Assembly: GCA_902809985.1 (NCBI GenBank)
Contig: CADDXC010000001.1
Span: 2,480,001 to 2,544,000, forward strand
DNA from: Clostridiaceae bacterium BL-3
GTDB lineage: Bacteria > Bacillota > Clostridia > Clostridiales > Clostridiaceae
DNA: 64,000 bases
Direction: 5' to 3'
The translations under genes and the position numbers were made by a program. Within the stretch, counting starts at the first letter, position 1, and each line of letters starts with the position of its first letter. The notes below the pieces were generated by a model that saw nothing but the letters and a program-made list of their open reading frames with translations, ran no database searches and was not told where the DNA came from. This document shows positions 8,039-16,903 of the stretch, in pieces.

Positions 8039-8887
8039 CTATTCTCTCTTTTCTCTAAGGCACAAATAAGTCAATACCCAGAAAAGAATGAACCCAACCC
8101 CAGTCAACACTGCTGCTGTAATTTTACCATCACCGCTTGACATCCAGTTTTCCGTCACGGGCAGCCTTGAAGCAATTCCAATAAGACCTAAGATCCATAT
8201 GAAAGGCAGAAAAGGCCACCACATCCTTCCATCCTGCTTACTTCGGATAAATGCCAGAATAACACTGCCAATAAGCAAAATGGATATTATGAAAATTCCC
8301 AGAGAATTTGACAAATGTACAGTCAGCAGTGGTGGAATAAATATTTCAATCAATATAAATGAACCAATCATCAAAGAGAAGATGAGCCATGTAAACAGAA
8401 AGGAAGCAACCTTTCCTCTAATAACTTTTGTATAAATACTCTTGTGTATTATAAAAAATACAATTCCTACAAATAAAAAGCTCAGCAGGCCGTATATAAT
8501 CAATACGAGAAGGTTTATTCCCTTATCCGGAGATGCCAATGCACTCAGCAGTTCAAAAAAGGAGCTTATGCCAAAAACCAGACCTACCAATTTCAATGTT
8601 TCTTTCCTGCTGGATTTACCAAGGTTCTGAATCAATTCATCCGCCGCCAGCTGGGGCCTTTTCCCAAAAAATTCTTCAGCAGATTGTCCATCCTCCTGGG
8701 CAGAAATTATATCCTGCAAAATCTGCAGTAATAAGTTTTCTATCTCATAATCGTCATAAAATAATCCGGCACTGCGGAGGTATACCAGAAGCTGTTCATA
8801 ATACTCTCTATTCTCCTCCCTCAATTTTTCGCGTAACTGATTATTTTGTTCAACGATTTTGTTTACAGAATTATTTTGTTTATTCAT
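8039..8887 (-). CDS. PadR-linked membrane protein (DUF1129/HAAS-like)
   Basis: 282 residues. The soluble helical N-terminus (1-90) contains LREENREYYEQLLVYLRSAG and a DDYEIENLLLQILQDII segment, resembling the HAAS/DUF1129 N-terminal domain that accompanies PadR regulators. Five or six hydrophobic segments follow (LLVLIIYGLLSFLFVGIVFF, FLFTWLIFSLMIGSFILIEI, LGIFIISILLIGSVILAFI, FLPFIWILGLIGIA, ILFWVLTYLCL). Translation starts inside the end of the padR gene (8-nt overlap), so the two are coupled. Function unknown; such pairs are thought to sense membrane stress. Family naming is by pattern only. Confidence 0.72.
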   Translation of the reverse strand: MNKQNNSVNKIVEQNNQLREKLREENREYYEQLLVYLRSAGLFYDDYEIENLLLQILQDIISAQEDGQSAEEFFGKRPQLAADELIQNLGKSSRKETLKLVGLVFGISSFFELLSALASPDKGINLLVLIIYGLLSFLFVGIVFFIIHKSIYTKVIRGKVASFLFTWLIFSLMIGSFILIEIFIPPLLTVHLSNSLGIFIISILLIGSVILAFIRSKQDGRMWWPFLPFIWILGLIGIASRLPVTENWMSSGDGKITAAVLTGVGFILFWVLTYLCLREKRE

Positions 8888-9218
8888 CCAATTTTCCCCC
8901 TTTCAAACATATCAGATTATCAACTTTACACACCAAATCCTTCCATTGTTCAATAAAATCCCCGCAGTGGGTTTTTCCTTCCGGAGTTATACAATAATAC
9001 CTCCTGTCAGGACCTTCCGGGGAAGGTTTTATTACACTGGAAAGATAACCTTGCTTTTCTAACTTCTGCAGCAGCGGATATACGGTACCGGCAACTATTT
9101 CCTTAAATCCGTGTTTTCTTAACAGCTGAATCATCTCATACCCGTATACCTCATTTTCTAAAACAATCAAAAGCACGCATCCTTCAAGTACGCCTTTCAA
9201 GAGCTGAGTTTGCTTCAA
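8880..9218 (-). CDS. PadR family transcriptional regulator
   Basis: 112 residues, typical for the small PadR class. LLKGVLEGCVLLIVLENEVY then GYEMIQLLRKHGFKEI and GTVYPLLQKLEKQGYLSSVI is the winged-helix core, followed by the PadR signature GPDRRYYCITPEGK. The start is TTG 9218, six bases after AGGAGGG; the reading frame extends further upstream but without a ribosome site and across the promoter. A perfect 11-bp inverted repeat overlapping its own -35 box makes autorepression likely. First gene of a two-gene operon. Confidence 0.93.
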   Translation of the reverse strand: MKQTQLLKGVLEGCVLLIVLENEVYGYEMIQLLRKHGFKEIVAGTVYPLLQKLEKQGYLSSVIKPSPEGPDRRYYCITPEGKTHCGDFIEQWKDLVCKVDNLICLKGGKLDE

Positions 9219-9269
9219 ATTATCCCTCCTGACCTCATCTATTGTGCAATACATATTAGTGTCGATATT

Positions 9270-9310
9270 ATTATACAATAATACATCTATTATGTAAAGC
9301 ATAATAGATG
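9270..9310 (-). promoter_or_regulatory. padR promoter with 11-bp inverted-repeat operator
   Basis: On the minus strand TTTACA (9298-9293) and TATAAT (9275-9270) are spaced by 17 bp. The arms CATCTATTATG (9284-9294) and CATAATAGATG (9300-9310) form a perfect palindrome with a 5-nt centre covering the -35 box, the position expected for a PadR repressor. Confidence 0.8.
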
Positions 9311-9403
9311 CATTATATTGTCTCAATGAATGGATATTATGATCAAACACATCAGAAGCATTGGATATTCAATAGGTGCACCAATATAATCTAGAATCCT
9401 CAA

Positions 9404-10645
9404 CTATACATTATGTGCGGTAATTTTCTCATTATTTTTAACTCTTTTATTATTATATACAGATAAAAGTATTACTAAAATTAAAAGTAAAAGACTCCAT
9501 AAAGCTGCTTTAAACAATAATAGTACAAATGATATGATGAGTATGGAAATTGCAATTTTCAGTTTGATACCGTGCAGTAACTTGAATCCGGCAGCCAATC
9601 CGATTATTGCATTGGACAGAAAAAACACATTGGCACAGGTTATAATTTTATCCATATTTATAAGGTTTGCAGCAGACAGGGATAAAACTGAAAAATGTAT
9701 GCACACAAGTGTTATGATAGCTTTAGCAGGACTTTCATATCTGTTCATATACGACAGATATGCAGGCAGCTTACCGTTTGCTGCGCGCTGTGCACTCATT
9801 CTTGAAACTCCTCCAACTACCATAAGATAGGTGCACATACACAGTCCTGACGCAGCAATGGTGATTACAGGTAAAGAAAATGAACCAAACAGAGGTGTCA
9901 TGATTGCCAGTATATCGTGATTACCGGCAGATACATTTTGTATGGAAAGGGCAACAATAATATATAAGCTGATAATGACTATTAAGCTTACAGTCATTGC
10001 TTCAATAAGTGTTTTTTTAGGATTTTTTATATCTTCAATATAGTTGCCTACAACTTCCCATCCTATGATTGCCCAAAATAAAAGCAAGAGAGTGTATCCA
10101 AATTTGGAGATGGAAAAGGCTGTCTGGTGTACATGTATATTTGAAGCAAAAATCAATGTATACATACTTCCCCAAAATAACAGTACAGCTGTGAATCCTG
10201 TTAAAATCAAGGTGAATTTTCCCAGAGCCTTTACACCATACATAAGAACCAGGGCACATATGATCTCCATTCCAAATGCGATGATCTCCACTTTTATATT
10301 TGAAAACAGTCTAAAGTTTTTTAAAAAATCTGCAGCTGTAATCAATACTGCCGTAGGGCCAAAACAAACTGCGGCTGTGAGAAAATTTGAAGTCAGTTCT
10401 CGAAAAAAATCTCCAAAGGCATTTCCAACTGCAATTGCAGCACCTTCATTTCCAGGGCTTTTCAGACTCAAGAATATAAAAACATAGGCAAATATAATAC
10501 CCAGCAGCATTATAATAATCCAGGCAGCTATTGCCCACCCCCCAACCAGCCTGTAGGCAATGGGCGGCAGCAGTATTATTCCTGATCCCAGTACCGAGCC
10601 TGCTATGAGGCCGGAAAGTGTTATTGTTCCAATATTTTTACTCAT
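9404..10645 (-). CDS. APC superfamily amino-acid permease
   Basis: 413 residues with about 12 predicted membrane helices. The first helix carries the APC substrate-binding motif (SGLIAGSVLGSGIILLPPIA, Gly-Ser-Gly rich), and helix 6 (LLLLFWAIIGWEVVGNYIED) has the conserved W-x-G-W-E turn of the family. It most resembles the YjeH-like branch that moves neutral amino acids with protons; direction and substrate are not determinable here. A LysR gene is divergent, so substrate-dependent control is likely. The C-terminus is a short lysine-rich cytoplasmic tail. Confidence 0.88.
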   Translation of the reverse strand: MSKNIGTITLSGLIAGSVLGSGIILLPPIAYRLVGGWAIAAWIIIMLLGIIFAYVFIFLSLKSPGNEGAAIAVGNAFGDFFRELTSNFLTAAVCFGPTAVLITAADFLKNFRLFSNIKVEIIAFGMEIICALVLMYGVKALGKFTLILTGFTAVLLFWGSMYTLIFASNIHVHQTAFSISKFGYTLLLLFWAIIGWEVVGNYIEDIKNPKKTLIEAMTVSLIVIISLYIIVALSIQNVSAGNHDILAIMTPLFGSFSLPVITIAASGLCMCTYLMVVGGVSRMSAQRAANGKLPAYLSYMNRYESPAKAIITLVCIHFSVLSLSAANLINMDKIITCANVFFLSNAIIGLAAGFKLLHGIKLKIAISILIISFVLLLFKAALWSLLLLILVILLSVYNNKRVKNNEKITAHNV

Positions 10646-10862
10646 ATTTTACATTTAGTGATAGGATTTAATAATCAAACCTTCACTAAACTTCACCCCC
10701 TATTTTTTCTAATCTTGTTGCAGCCAACTGTATTTTTTTAAAATTTAATTGAAAAATTCATTGAATTTCCAATAGATTTATATTAGCATAAGATTAACTA
10801 TTAATAAAATTGAATTATTTGAAAATACAATTCGATTTTATTGAATTCACTGGAGGTATATT
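10646..10862. promoter_or_regulatory. divergent permease/LysR control region
   Basis: AT-rich intergenic DNA between divergent genes. It contains several ATTGAA/TTCAAT-like motifs, among them TTGAATT near 10810 and AATTCGA near 10830 in inverted order, a plausible LysR-type site. A GGAGG ribosome site precedes the ATG at 10863. Confidence 0.5.
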
Positions 10863-11738
10863 ATGGAGTTTAGAAATATGATAACATTTTCGGAAATTGC
10901 CCATTTGAAAAGTTACACCAGGGCGGCAGAGGAATTAGGATATGCTCAGTCTACTATTACAACCCAGATTAAACTTTTGGAGGAGGAGCTTGGTGTAAAA
11001 CTGTTTGAAAAAATTGGAAGAAAAATACATCTTACTTTAAAAGGCGAAGTATTTCTCAAATATGCAGAAAATATAATAAGTCTTACAGAAGAGGCCAGGG
11101 AAGCGGTGAGCGGTGTAGATATTCCCCGTGGAATTTTAAGAATAGGAATTGTGGAGTCCCTGTGTACTATGAGACTTCCAGAACTGCTCAAAAATTATCA
11201 TATGAAATATCCTGAAGTAGAAATCATAATTAAAGTTGGAGTTTGTTCGGATTTAAGAAGTATGCTCAAAAACAATATAGTTGATCTGGCGTTTATTCTC
11301 GATAAAACAACTGTTGATCCAGATTTGATATGCTGCATATCCTGCAATGAACCCATGATATTTCTTGCCTCTCCAGTAAACAGGCTTGCTGACAAGAAAC
11401 AGGTTACAATGGAAGATATTAAAGATGAGCCTTTAATTGTAACGGAAAAGGGCTGCAGCTATAGAAATATTTTTGAGAAAATGTATCAAAAATCAGATCT
11501 GAAACCTAATATAGCTTTGGAAGTTGGAAGTATTGAAGCAATTAAAAGTTTCACCATGAGTAATCTAGGAATAACCCTGCTTCCCGTTATGACTGTAGAG
11601 AAAGAAATCCAAAATGGACAGCTTGTCGGGTTTGATCTGGATGGATGTGAATTTAATATGGCCACACAAATACTATATCACAAGAATAAGTGTGTAACAG
11701 CTGCAATGAGGGCTTTTATATCAGAAGCCAGGGGCTAA
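10863..11738 (+). CDS. LysR family transcriptional regulator
   Basis: 291 residues, the standard LTTR size. The N-terminal helix-turn-helix is MITFSEIAHLKSYTRAAEEL with AQSTITTQIKLLEEELGVKL and FEKIGRKIHLTLKGE. An effector-binding domain of two alpha/beta lobes runs from about residue 90 (GILRIGIVESLCTMRLPELL ... GSIEAIKSFTMSNLGITLLP). It is divergent from the amino-acid permease, the most likely target. Effector unknown. Confidence 0.95.
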   Translation: MEFRNMITFSEIAHLKSYTRAAEELGYAQSTITTQIKLLEEELGVKLFEKIGRKIHLTLKGEVFLKYAENIISLTEEAREAVSGVDIPRGILRIGIVESLCTMRLPELLKNYHMKYPEVEIIIKVGVCSDLRSMLKNNIVDLAFILDKTTVDPDLICCISCNEPMIFLASPVNRLADKKQVTMEDIKDEPLIVTEKGCSYRNIFEKMYQKSDLKPNIALEVGSIEAIKSFTMSNLGITLLPVMTVEKEIQNGQLVGFDLDGCEFNMATQILYHKNKCVTAAMRAFISEARG

Positions 11739-11752
11739 TCACTCAATTATGA

Positions 11753-11782
11753 GAGTAGGTATGGGGAGAGAGATACCCACTC
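11753..11782. terminator. possible hairpin terminator between lysR and fumC
   Basis: The arms GAGTAGGTAT and ATACCCACTC pair with one mismatch across a 10-nt loop between convergent genes. No clear T-run follows on either strand, so this may be only a weak terminator. Confidence 0.4.
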
Positions 11783-11811
11783 CCAAAGGCCATATAACTC
11801 CCAGCAGATGT

Positions 11812-13176
11812 TTAAACCATATTTTCCGGCTTGATAATATGGTCAAACTGTTCTTCTGTCAAATATCCCAATTCCACAGCAGCATCTTTCAAACGGATTC
11901 CTTTTTTATGGGCAAGCTTTGCAATCTCTGCTGATTTATCGTAACCGATGTATGGATTAAGTCCGGTTACCAGCATCAAGGACTTATCCAGATTTTCCTT
12001 CATTTTATCCACCTTAGGTTTTATCCCCGATGCACAATTATTGTTAAAGGATACAATTACATCTGACAACAGCCTGACAGATTGTAAAAAATTATATATG
12101 CACACTGTCATGAACACATTCAGCTGGAAGTTTCCCTGTGAAGCACCAAAAGAAACTGCAGTATCGTTGGCAATTACCTGGCAGGCCACCATAGTTACAG
12201 CTTCGCACTGTGTCGGATTTACCTTGCCCGGCATTATAGAGCTTCCAGGTTCATTTTCAGGAATAGTTATCTCCCCAAGGCCGCATCTGGGGCCGCTGGC
12301 ATACCATCTGACATCATTGGCAATCTTCATCAAATCTGCTGCCAATGCCTTTAAAGCACCATGGGCATAAACCAAATCATCCCTGCTGGTTAAAGCATGG
12401 AACTTATTTTCGGCAGTGACAAAATTCGTATCAAGATAATTGCTGATTTCCTCCGCTGCAATTTTCCCAAAGTCAGAAGGTGCATTGAGTCCCGTTCCCA
12501 CAGCCGTTCCTCCCAGTGCCAACTCTCTCAGGCCTTCTATAGATTGTTTTATATTTTTATCTCCCTTGATGAGCATCTGCTTCCATCCGCTTATTTCCTG
12601 AGAAAATGCTATGGGAACGGCATCCTGCAAATGAGTCCTTCCTGTCTTTATAACTTCCCTGTTTTCTACCTCAAGACATTCCATGGTGTCTTTCAGTATA
12701 TGTACTGCCGGCAGTAATTTATTTTCTATTTCCACTACAGCAGCTATATGCATAGCCGTTGGAAAAGTGTCATTTGAGCTTTGGGACATATTTACATCAT
12801 CGTTGGGATGAATGAGCTTTTTCCCCAATATCTGATTTGCCCGGTTGGCAATGACTTCATTTACATTCATGTTGCTCTGGGTTCCGCTGCCTGTCTGCCA
12901 GACCACCAGTGGAAAATTATCATCCAATCTGCCTTCATAGATCTCATCGCACACCTGCTGAATAACCTTCATTTTTTCATCATCAAGCTTGCCCAGTCTA
13001 TTATTGGCCCTTGCAGCTGCCTTTTTTAAAACACTGAATGCCCTGATCACCTCTATGGGCATCTTTTCTGTACCTATTTTAAAATTTTCAAAACTCCTTT
13101 GGGTTTGGGCACCCCATAATTTATCGGATGGGACTTTCATTTCTCCCATTGTGTCCTTTTCTATTCTATAATCCAT
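11812..13176 (-). CDS. fumC: class II fumarate hydratase
   Basis: 454 residues. Cytoplasmic, cofactor-free interconversion of fumarate and malate. The superfamily signature GSSIMPGKVN is at residues 311-320, the conserved WQTGSGTQSNMNVNEV at 93-108, and the catalytic-site His is H182 in TGRTHLQDAVP. Full length, with all three fumarase/aspartase core regions present. It likely serves the C4-dicarboxylate branch of the reductive or incomplete TCA pathway, and recycles fumarate from the NadB reaction if fumarate is its acceptor. A decayed copy of its middle lies at 14842-14992. Confidence 0.97.
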   Translation of the reverse strand: MDYRIEKDTMGEMKVPSDKLWGAQTQRSFENFKIGTEKMPIEVIRAFSVLKKAAARANNRLGKLDDEKMKVIQQVCDEIYEGRLDDNFPLVVWQTGSGTQSNMNVNEVIANRANQILGKKLIHPNDDVNMSQSSNDTFPTAMHIAAVVEIENKLLPAVHILKDTMECLEVENREVIKTGRTHLQDAVPIAFSQEISGWKQMLIKGDKNIKQSIEGLRELALGGTAVGTGLNAPSDFGKIAAEEISNYLDTNFVTAENKFHALTSRDDLVYAHGALKALAADLMKIANDVRWYASGPRCGLGEITIPENEPGSSIMPGKVNPTQCEAVTMVACQVIANDTAVSFGASQGNFQLNVFMTVCIYNFLQSVRLLSDVIVSFNNNCASGIKPKVDKMKENLDKSLMLVTGLNPYIGYDKSAEIAKLAHKKGIRLKDAAVELGYLTEEQFDHIIKPENMV

Positions 13177-13265
13177 AAAAATACCTCCTGTTTATTTTTT
13201 GTTAAATCCCCAGTATGTTGGTTCATAAAATAATGTATCATAAAAATTGTACATGCTAATCTCAA

Positions 13266-13580
13266 TTAAGGTATAATACCAAATCCCATAATAATTAATA
13301 TACAGTATATAAATAAAATTATATTCCCACCAAACCCTACCTTGGACAAAACTCTTATGACCTTATTTTCTTGTATATTTGAAGGTTTGATATAGCCTAT
13401 TCCTAATACCCAGTAAACAAATAATAGAAATAAATTCAAACTACTTGAAACCATTATTGGTAACCATTCAGAATCGCTTATTTTTAATTTCACCGCCCAG
13501 GCATATATGCTAAAAACAAGTAATAAGCATGATAAAATAACTAAAATGTTTCTAACAAATTTAATAATCTTTTTAATAAT
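13266..13580 (-). CDS. small membrane protein, probable ATT start
   Basis: The frame has a GTG at 13493 (75 residues, two hydrophobic segments) with no ribosome site. Upstream it stays open to an excellent AGGAGGTG (13590-13583), followed by two ATT codons (13580 and 13577) and no ATG, GTG or TTG at usable distance. Starting at ATT would give about 104 residues with three membrane segments (FVRNILVILSCLLLVFSIYA; LNLFLLFVYWVLGIGYI; IILFIYCILIIMGFGI). Function unknown. Either initiation is at a rare ATT codon or the true start has mutated. Confidence 0.55.
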   Translation of the reverse strand: MIKKIIKFVRNILVILSCLLLVFSIYAWAVKLKISDSEWLPIMVSSSLNLFLLFVYWVLGIGYIKPSNIQENKVIRVLSKVGFGGNIILFIYCILIIMGFGIIP

Positions 13581-13772
13581 AACACCTCCTGAAATTCATA
13601 TTTTTTCTTTTTTGGTTGGTATATAATATCCTACTATTATAAATTACTTTTATAATATAAAATTTTTTCAGCTCCTTCAATGAAAATACCAGACTTATTT
13701 GCACTATAAAAGATTGGAGTTTTATTAATTGATACTGCAATTATACTATAGTATAATCAAAACATAAATCCT

Positions 13773-13809
13773 ATCAAGTGATTCTTAGGTTCAGATGGAG
13801 TTTGCTTAT
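13773..13809. repeat. 37-bp dispersed repeat, copy 1 (upstream of nitrilase)
   Basis: Matches 31223-31259 with a single substitution. At 31 kb the same sequence forms the 3' end of a small membrane-peptide remnant. It looks like the left half of a terminator stem (CTTAGGTTCAGATGGAG) whose right half is missing in both copies. Confidence 0.65.
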
Positions 13810-13844
13810 TCGGATAAAAATATAGAGGAGGTTATGAAGTTATT

Positions 13845-14765
13845 ATGAAAGATTTAAAAAAGAACTGTAAAGTTGCCCTTATACAGGCATCACCTGTTCT
13901 GTTTAATAAAAATGCAACCATCGACAAAGTTGTTCAGGAAATTCTTGAAGCTGGAAAACAAGGTGCCAATGTCATTGTATTTCCCGAATCCTTTGTTCCC
14001 TGCTATCCCTATGGAATGACTTTTGGCTTCACTGTAGGCAGCCGTACGGAAGAAGGCAGAAAGGACTGGAAAGTCTATTATGACAATTCCGTCATTGTAC
14101 CAAGTGCCGACACAAACCGCATTGCCAGGGCAGCTGGTAAGGCACATGCCTATGTAAGTCTTGGCATTACAGAAAGGGATATCAATAATTGTACCCTCTA
14201 TTGCACTAATCTGTTTTTCTCACCGGAGGGAAAGCTTGTGGACAGACATCGTAAATTAAAGCCAACCGGTGCGGAGCGCTTCATATGGGGTGACGGTAAT
14301 AAAGGTGCCTTTCCCATCATCGATACTCCCTGGGGAAACATGGGCAGTTTAATCTGCTGGGAAAACTATATGCCTTTGGCACGTACAGCTCTTTATATGA
14401 AAGGAGTTACACTCTATCTTGCACCCAACACAAACAACAATGAAGAATGGCAGACTACAATACGCCACATAGCAATAGAAGGACACTGTTATGTAATTAA
14501 TGTCAATCAATATGTAACAAAAGATATGTATCCTGATATTTTCCACTGTCCGAATGAAATGGCAAATTTGCCAGAAGCTGTTCTTACCGGCGGCAGCTGT
14601 ATTGTGGATCCATTTGGGCACTATGTGAACGAACCTGTATGGGACAAAGAAGAAATCATTTACGCAGACATCGATATGAATCAGGTTCCGCTCAGCCGAA
14701 TGGAATTTGATGGGACAGGTCATTATTCACGTCCAGATGTCTTGGAACTTGTTGTTCATGAATAA
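13845..14765 (+). CDS. nitrilase (carbon-nitrogen hydrolase)
   Basis: 306 residues. Hydrolyses organic nitriles to carboxylic acid and ammonia with a Glu-Lys-Cys triad: E48 (VFPESF), K137 (DRHRKLKPT) and C171 (LICWENYMP). The CWENYMPLAR motif is that of true nitrilases rather than amidases, as is the length. An intact YVSLGITERD and the final alpha/beta layer are present. AGAGGAGG precedes the ATG. No nitrile hydratase or aldoxime gene is adjacent. A duplicate of its 3' part (14593-14702) lies at 16904-17012, and a 37-bp repeat lies just upstream, so the locus has been rearranged. Confidence 0.92.
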   Translation: MKDLKKNCKVALIQASPVLFNKNATIDKVVQEILEAGKQGANVIVFPESFVPCYPYGMTFGFTVGSRTEEGRKDWKVYYDNSVIVPSADTNRIARAAGKAHAYVSLGITERDINNCTLYCTNLFFSPEGKLVDRHRKLKPTGAERFIWGDGNKGAFPIIDTPWGNMGSLICWENYMPLARTALYMKGVTLYLAPNTNNNEEWQTTIRHIAIEGHCYVINVNQYVTKDMYPDIFHCPNEMANLPEAVLTGGSCIVDPFGHYVNEPVWDKEEIIYADIDMNQVPLSRMEFDGTGHYSRPDVLELVVHE

Positions 14766-14841
14766 CTTTTCCACAGGTCCAGAAATAATATAAGCATAGT
14801 GCTAAAATCGGTACAAAAAAGCAAAATAAAACAGGCTCTAC

Positions 14842-14992
14842 AATTTTTCAAAAGTCAGGGGGTGCACTGAGTCCTACCCATATAATCATCACTCTCAGTG
14901 CCAATTCCCTTAAAACTTCTATAGATTTTTTATATTTCCCTTTCTATCTTTCAATTACCTGCTTCCATTTGCCTATGAGAAAAATCTTTTCC
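14842..14992 (-). pseudogene. fumC fragment (decayed duplicate)
   Basis: Aligns by eye with 12459-12610 inside fumC, covering the codons for roughly residues 190-239. Shared words include AAAGTCAG, GGTGCA-TGAGTCC, CAGTGCCAA, TTCTATAGATT and CTGCTTCCAT. Frame and many codons are lost. No start, no stop and no flanking fumC sequence remain. Confidence 0.85.
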
Positions 14993-14998
14993 AGAAAG

Positions 14999-15481
14999 CT
15001 AAAGATCATCTGGTTTGCTGATTTCCCTGCGGTGCTGAAGGTGAATACCTATATGTCCTATTCCCAAAATCACTGTGGAAATAAAAAGCCACATTACTTT
15101 ACCATATACAGCAAACAGCAAAAACGCAACAACAGGCAGTGTGGCACTTGCTGCAGGAATACCGAAAAAGCTGCTGTAAAAGTCGCCCAATGTCTTTTTA
15201 CTTTTAAAATATCCAACCCACCAGCATTCATACATAAACATCAATATCACTGCAGCAGCAAGCCACAGTGTCCATAAGGACCATGAACGAAGATTAAGAT
15301 CTGAAAAAATCAGTGCTGTACAGGTAACAAGCACTTGACCGGAACGTTCAAAAATCAGCAGAACCTTGTTTTCACTTCGAGCATCATAGCCTTCAGGCCG
15401 ATATTTTGTCCATATGAAATTGGGAATTATAAGCATCATTAAGAAAGCCAGCCCTACATATGAAAATCCCAGGTGCCCCAT
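14999..15481 (-). CDS. hypothetical membrane protein
   Basis: 160 residues with four or five hydrophobic segments (FSYVGLAFLMMLIIPNFIW, VLVTCTALIFSDL, LWTLWLAAAVILMFMYECWW, LPVVAFLLFAVYGKVMWLF, ISTVILGIGHIGIHL). The conserved-looking N-terminal NFIWTKYRPEGYD and the C-terminal His-rich GHIGIHLQHRRE suggest a known but unnamed Firmicutes family; I cannot name it. AGGAGGATAAGAA precedes the ATG. It is first in line before the small membrane genes below, with 31 bp between, but reads as its own unit. Confidence 0.7.
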   Translation of the reverse strand: MGHLGFSYVGLAFLMMLIIPNFIWTKYRPEGYDARSENKVLLIFERSGQVLVTCTALIFSDLNLRSWSLWTLWLAAAVILMFMYECWWVGYFKSKKTLGDFYSSFFGIPAASATLPVVAFLLFAVYGKVMWLFISTVILGIGHIGIHLQHRREISKPDDL

Positions 15482-15512
15482 TTCTTATCCTCCTTTTTTA
15501 AAATTTTTCTAT

Positions 15513-15893
15513 TTACATTTCTTTATGATACCTGGAGAAATATATCATATAAACTACAAAAATAATTAAATATGCTATAAGTGCAAATGAAATTATAAGC
15601 AAGTTGACCTTTAAAAAACCATATACAATCACAAGAATACCAAATACTATTCCCATAATATCAAAAGCTTTTGCTTTGGATTTGTCTTCAATGCTGGCAT
15701 CCCGTTCATCCTTATCTCTTTTCCTAACAAAAAATTTATGATATATCCCGCTTATGACCAAATATACCGATGCAGATATTAAAATTGCAGATATAGTCTC
15801 CGGAGTATATCCTCCTACAAAAAACATACCCACAGATGAACTGATCAACAATATAACTACTATTGCAATAAATACATAGTTAAAAGTTTTCAT
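15513..15893 (-). CDS. four-helix membrane protein of the XRE-linked operon
   Basis: About 126 residues from ATG 15893 (MKTFNYVFIAIVV), preferred because GGGAG lies ten bases upstream and the earlier in-frame ATG lies inside the previous gene. There are four hydrophobic segments, with a cytoplasmic loop RKRDKDERDASIEDKSKAKA between helices 2 and 3. The same DER-x3-I-x2-K/R-AKA loop occurs in the next gene upstream, so the two are tandem paralogues of the small membrane proteins (DUF2178-like) usually linked to an XRE repressor. Function unknown. Confidence 0.72.
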   Translation of the reverse strand: MKTFNYVFIAIVVILLISSSVGMFFVGGYTPETISAILISASVYLVISGIYHKFFVRKRDKDERDASIEDKSKAKAFDIMGIVFGILVIVYGFLKVNLLIISFALIAYLIIFVVYMIYFSRYHKEM

Positions 15894-15897
15894 TTTC

Positions 15898-16287
15898 TCA
15901 CATCTCCCTGTCATATTTGAATCTGTAGTAAAGGCTGTACCCTACGACAAAAAGGTAGGAAAAAGCCAAAAGAAGGACAACTGTAAAATCAACACCCATT
16001 AAAGCAGCAAAAATAAATATCATCATGTCATATCCCCTGGCTTTTGCCCTATTTGCAATGGCAACATTGCGTTCATCCTTCCTAATATCAGGATGATTTT
16101 TCATCACTCTGTGGCTGATTACTTCTCCAGCACCATAGCCAAAAATACCGCACCCCAGACCGATGCAGATATATGGCAGAGTTTTCATAATTCCCTGGGG
16201 CTCAATAACCATTTTGACAAAATATGCTCCTACACCCAGCAGCAACAATCCAATTACGGTCATGATGTAATAAATACCCTTTTTCAT
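15898..16287 (-). CDS. four-helix membrane protein of the XRE-linked operon
   Basis: 129 residues with four hydrophobic segments. The loop RKDERNVAIANRAKARGYDM matches that of the following gene. Its ATG overlaps the end of the XRE gene, and its stop lies five bases before the next ATG, so all three form one transcript. Such XRE/membrane-protein operons are widespread in Firmicutes and their role is not established; maintenance of the membrane or spore state has been suggested only by context. Confidence 0.75.
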   Translation of the reverse strand: MKKGIYYIMTVIGLLLLGVGAYFVKMVIEPQGIMKTLPYICIGLGCGIFGYGAGEVISHRVMKNHPDIRKDERNVAIANRAKARGYDMMIFIFAALMGVDFTVVLLLAFSYLFVVGYSLYYRFKYDREM

Positions 16288-16487
16288 TTTCCATCCCCCT
16301 CATAAATAAAAATTTCTTCAATGCTCACGTTAAAATATCTTGCTATTTTAAAGGCCAGTATTATTGACGGATTATATCTGCCGTTTTCAAGGGAACCTAT
16401 TGTCTGCCTCGATACTTCAAGAGCCGCCGCCAGATCTTCCTGTTTTAGTCCATGTTTCTTTCGTATTTCTTCCAATCGATTTTTCAC
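16284..16487 (-). CDS. XRE family regulator (small Cro/CI-type)
   Basis: 67 residues forming a single helix-turn-helix domain: MKNRLEEIRKKHGLKQEDLA, ALEVSRQTIGSLENGRYNPS, LAFKIARYFNVSIEEIF. It closely follows the SinR/YozG pattern of stand-alone repressors. AAGGAGG ribosome site. Palindromic sites in its own leader indicate autorepression of the three-gene operon. Confidence 0.93.
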   Translation of the reverse strand: MKNRLEEIRKKHGLKQEDLAAALEVSRQTIGSLENGRYNPSIILAFKIARYFNVSIEEIFIYEGDGK

Positions 16488-16502
16488 ATTTTAATCCTCC
16501 TT

Positions 16503-16569
16503 ATGGAAAGCAAGCTTTCCATATACTAAGTATATCAGAATTGTCTTAAATGTCAAGTATACTTTCCAT
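16503..16569 (-). promoter_or_regulatory. XRE operon promoter and operators
   Basis: On the minus strand TTGACA (16556-16551) and TATACT (16534-16529) are 16 bp apart. The palindrome ATGGAAAGC-AA-GCTTTCCAT (16503-16522) lies just downstream of the -10, next to the ribosome site, and a half site CTTTCCAT recurs at 16562-16569 above the -35. This is a good fit for repression by the encoded XRE protein. Confidence 0.75.
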
Positions 16570-16758
16570 AAAAGGCTGCTTATTCCAAAAATGCCAGCAA
16601 GTACAGGATTGGATATGCAATATCTTAAATAACAGAGCACTATGAAGCATATAGTCAAATTTTATAAAAGAAAACTTAAAATTAACTTCCATTGGTGATA
16701 ACTTAATCTATGGATACTTTAAAAATATATAAATTGTAAAATAAGAAATGGTGTATTT

Positions 16759-16893
16759 ATGAAAAATGATATGAAAATCAACAGATATCTGAAAAAAGCA
16801 GAAGAGGCTTTTGAACAGAACAACCTGATTAAAGCGCTGAATCTATACAAGAGGGTTGATGAAGGACTTGAAAGAGTAAGACAATTGAGATAA
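16759..16893 (+). CDS. short TPR-like open frame, possibly a remnant
   Basis: 44 codons from ATG 16759. The product is highly charged and contains one helix-turn-helix pair resembling a TPR unit (YLKKAEEAFEQNNLIKALNL then YKRV). There is no good ribosome site, and it runs straight into a nitrilase fragment. It is either a tiny protein or the surviving end of a larger gene. Nothing else is seen between 16580 and 16750. Confidence 0.3.
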   Translation: MKNDMKINRYLKKAEEAFEQNNLIKALNLYKRVDEGLERVRQLR

Positions 16894-16903
16894 TATACAA
16901 GCA

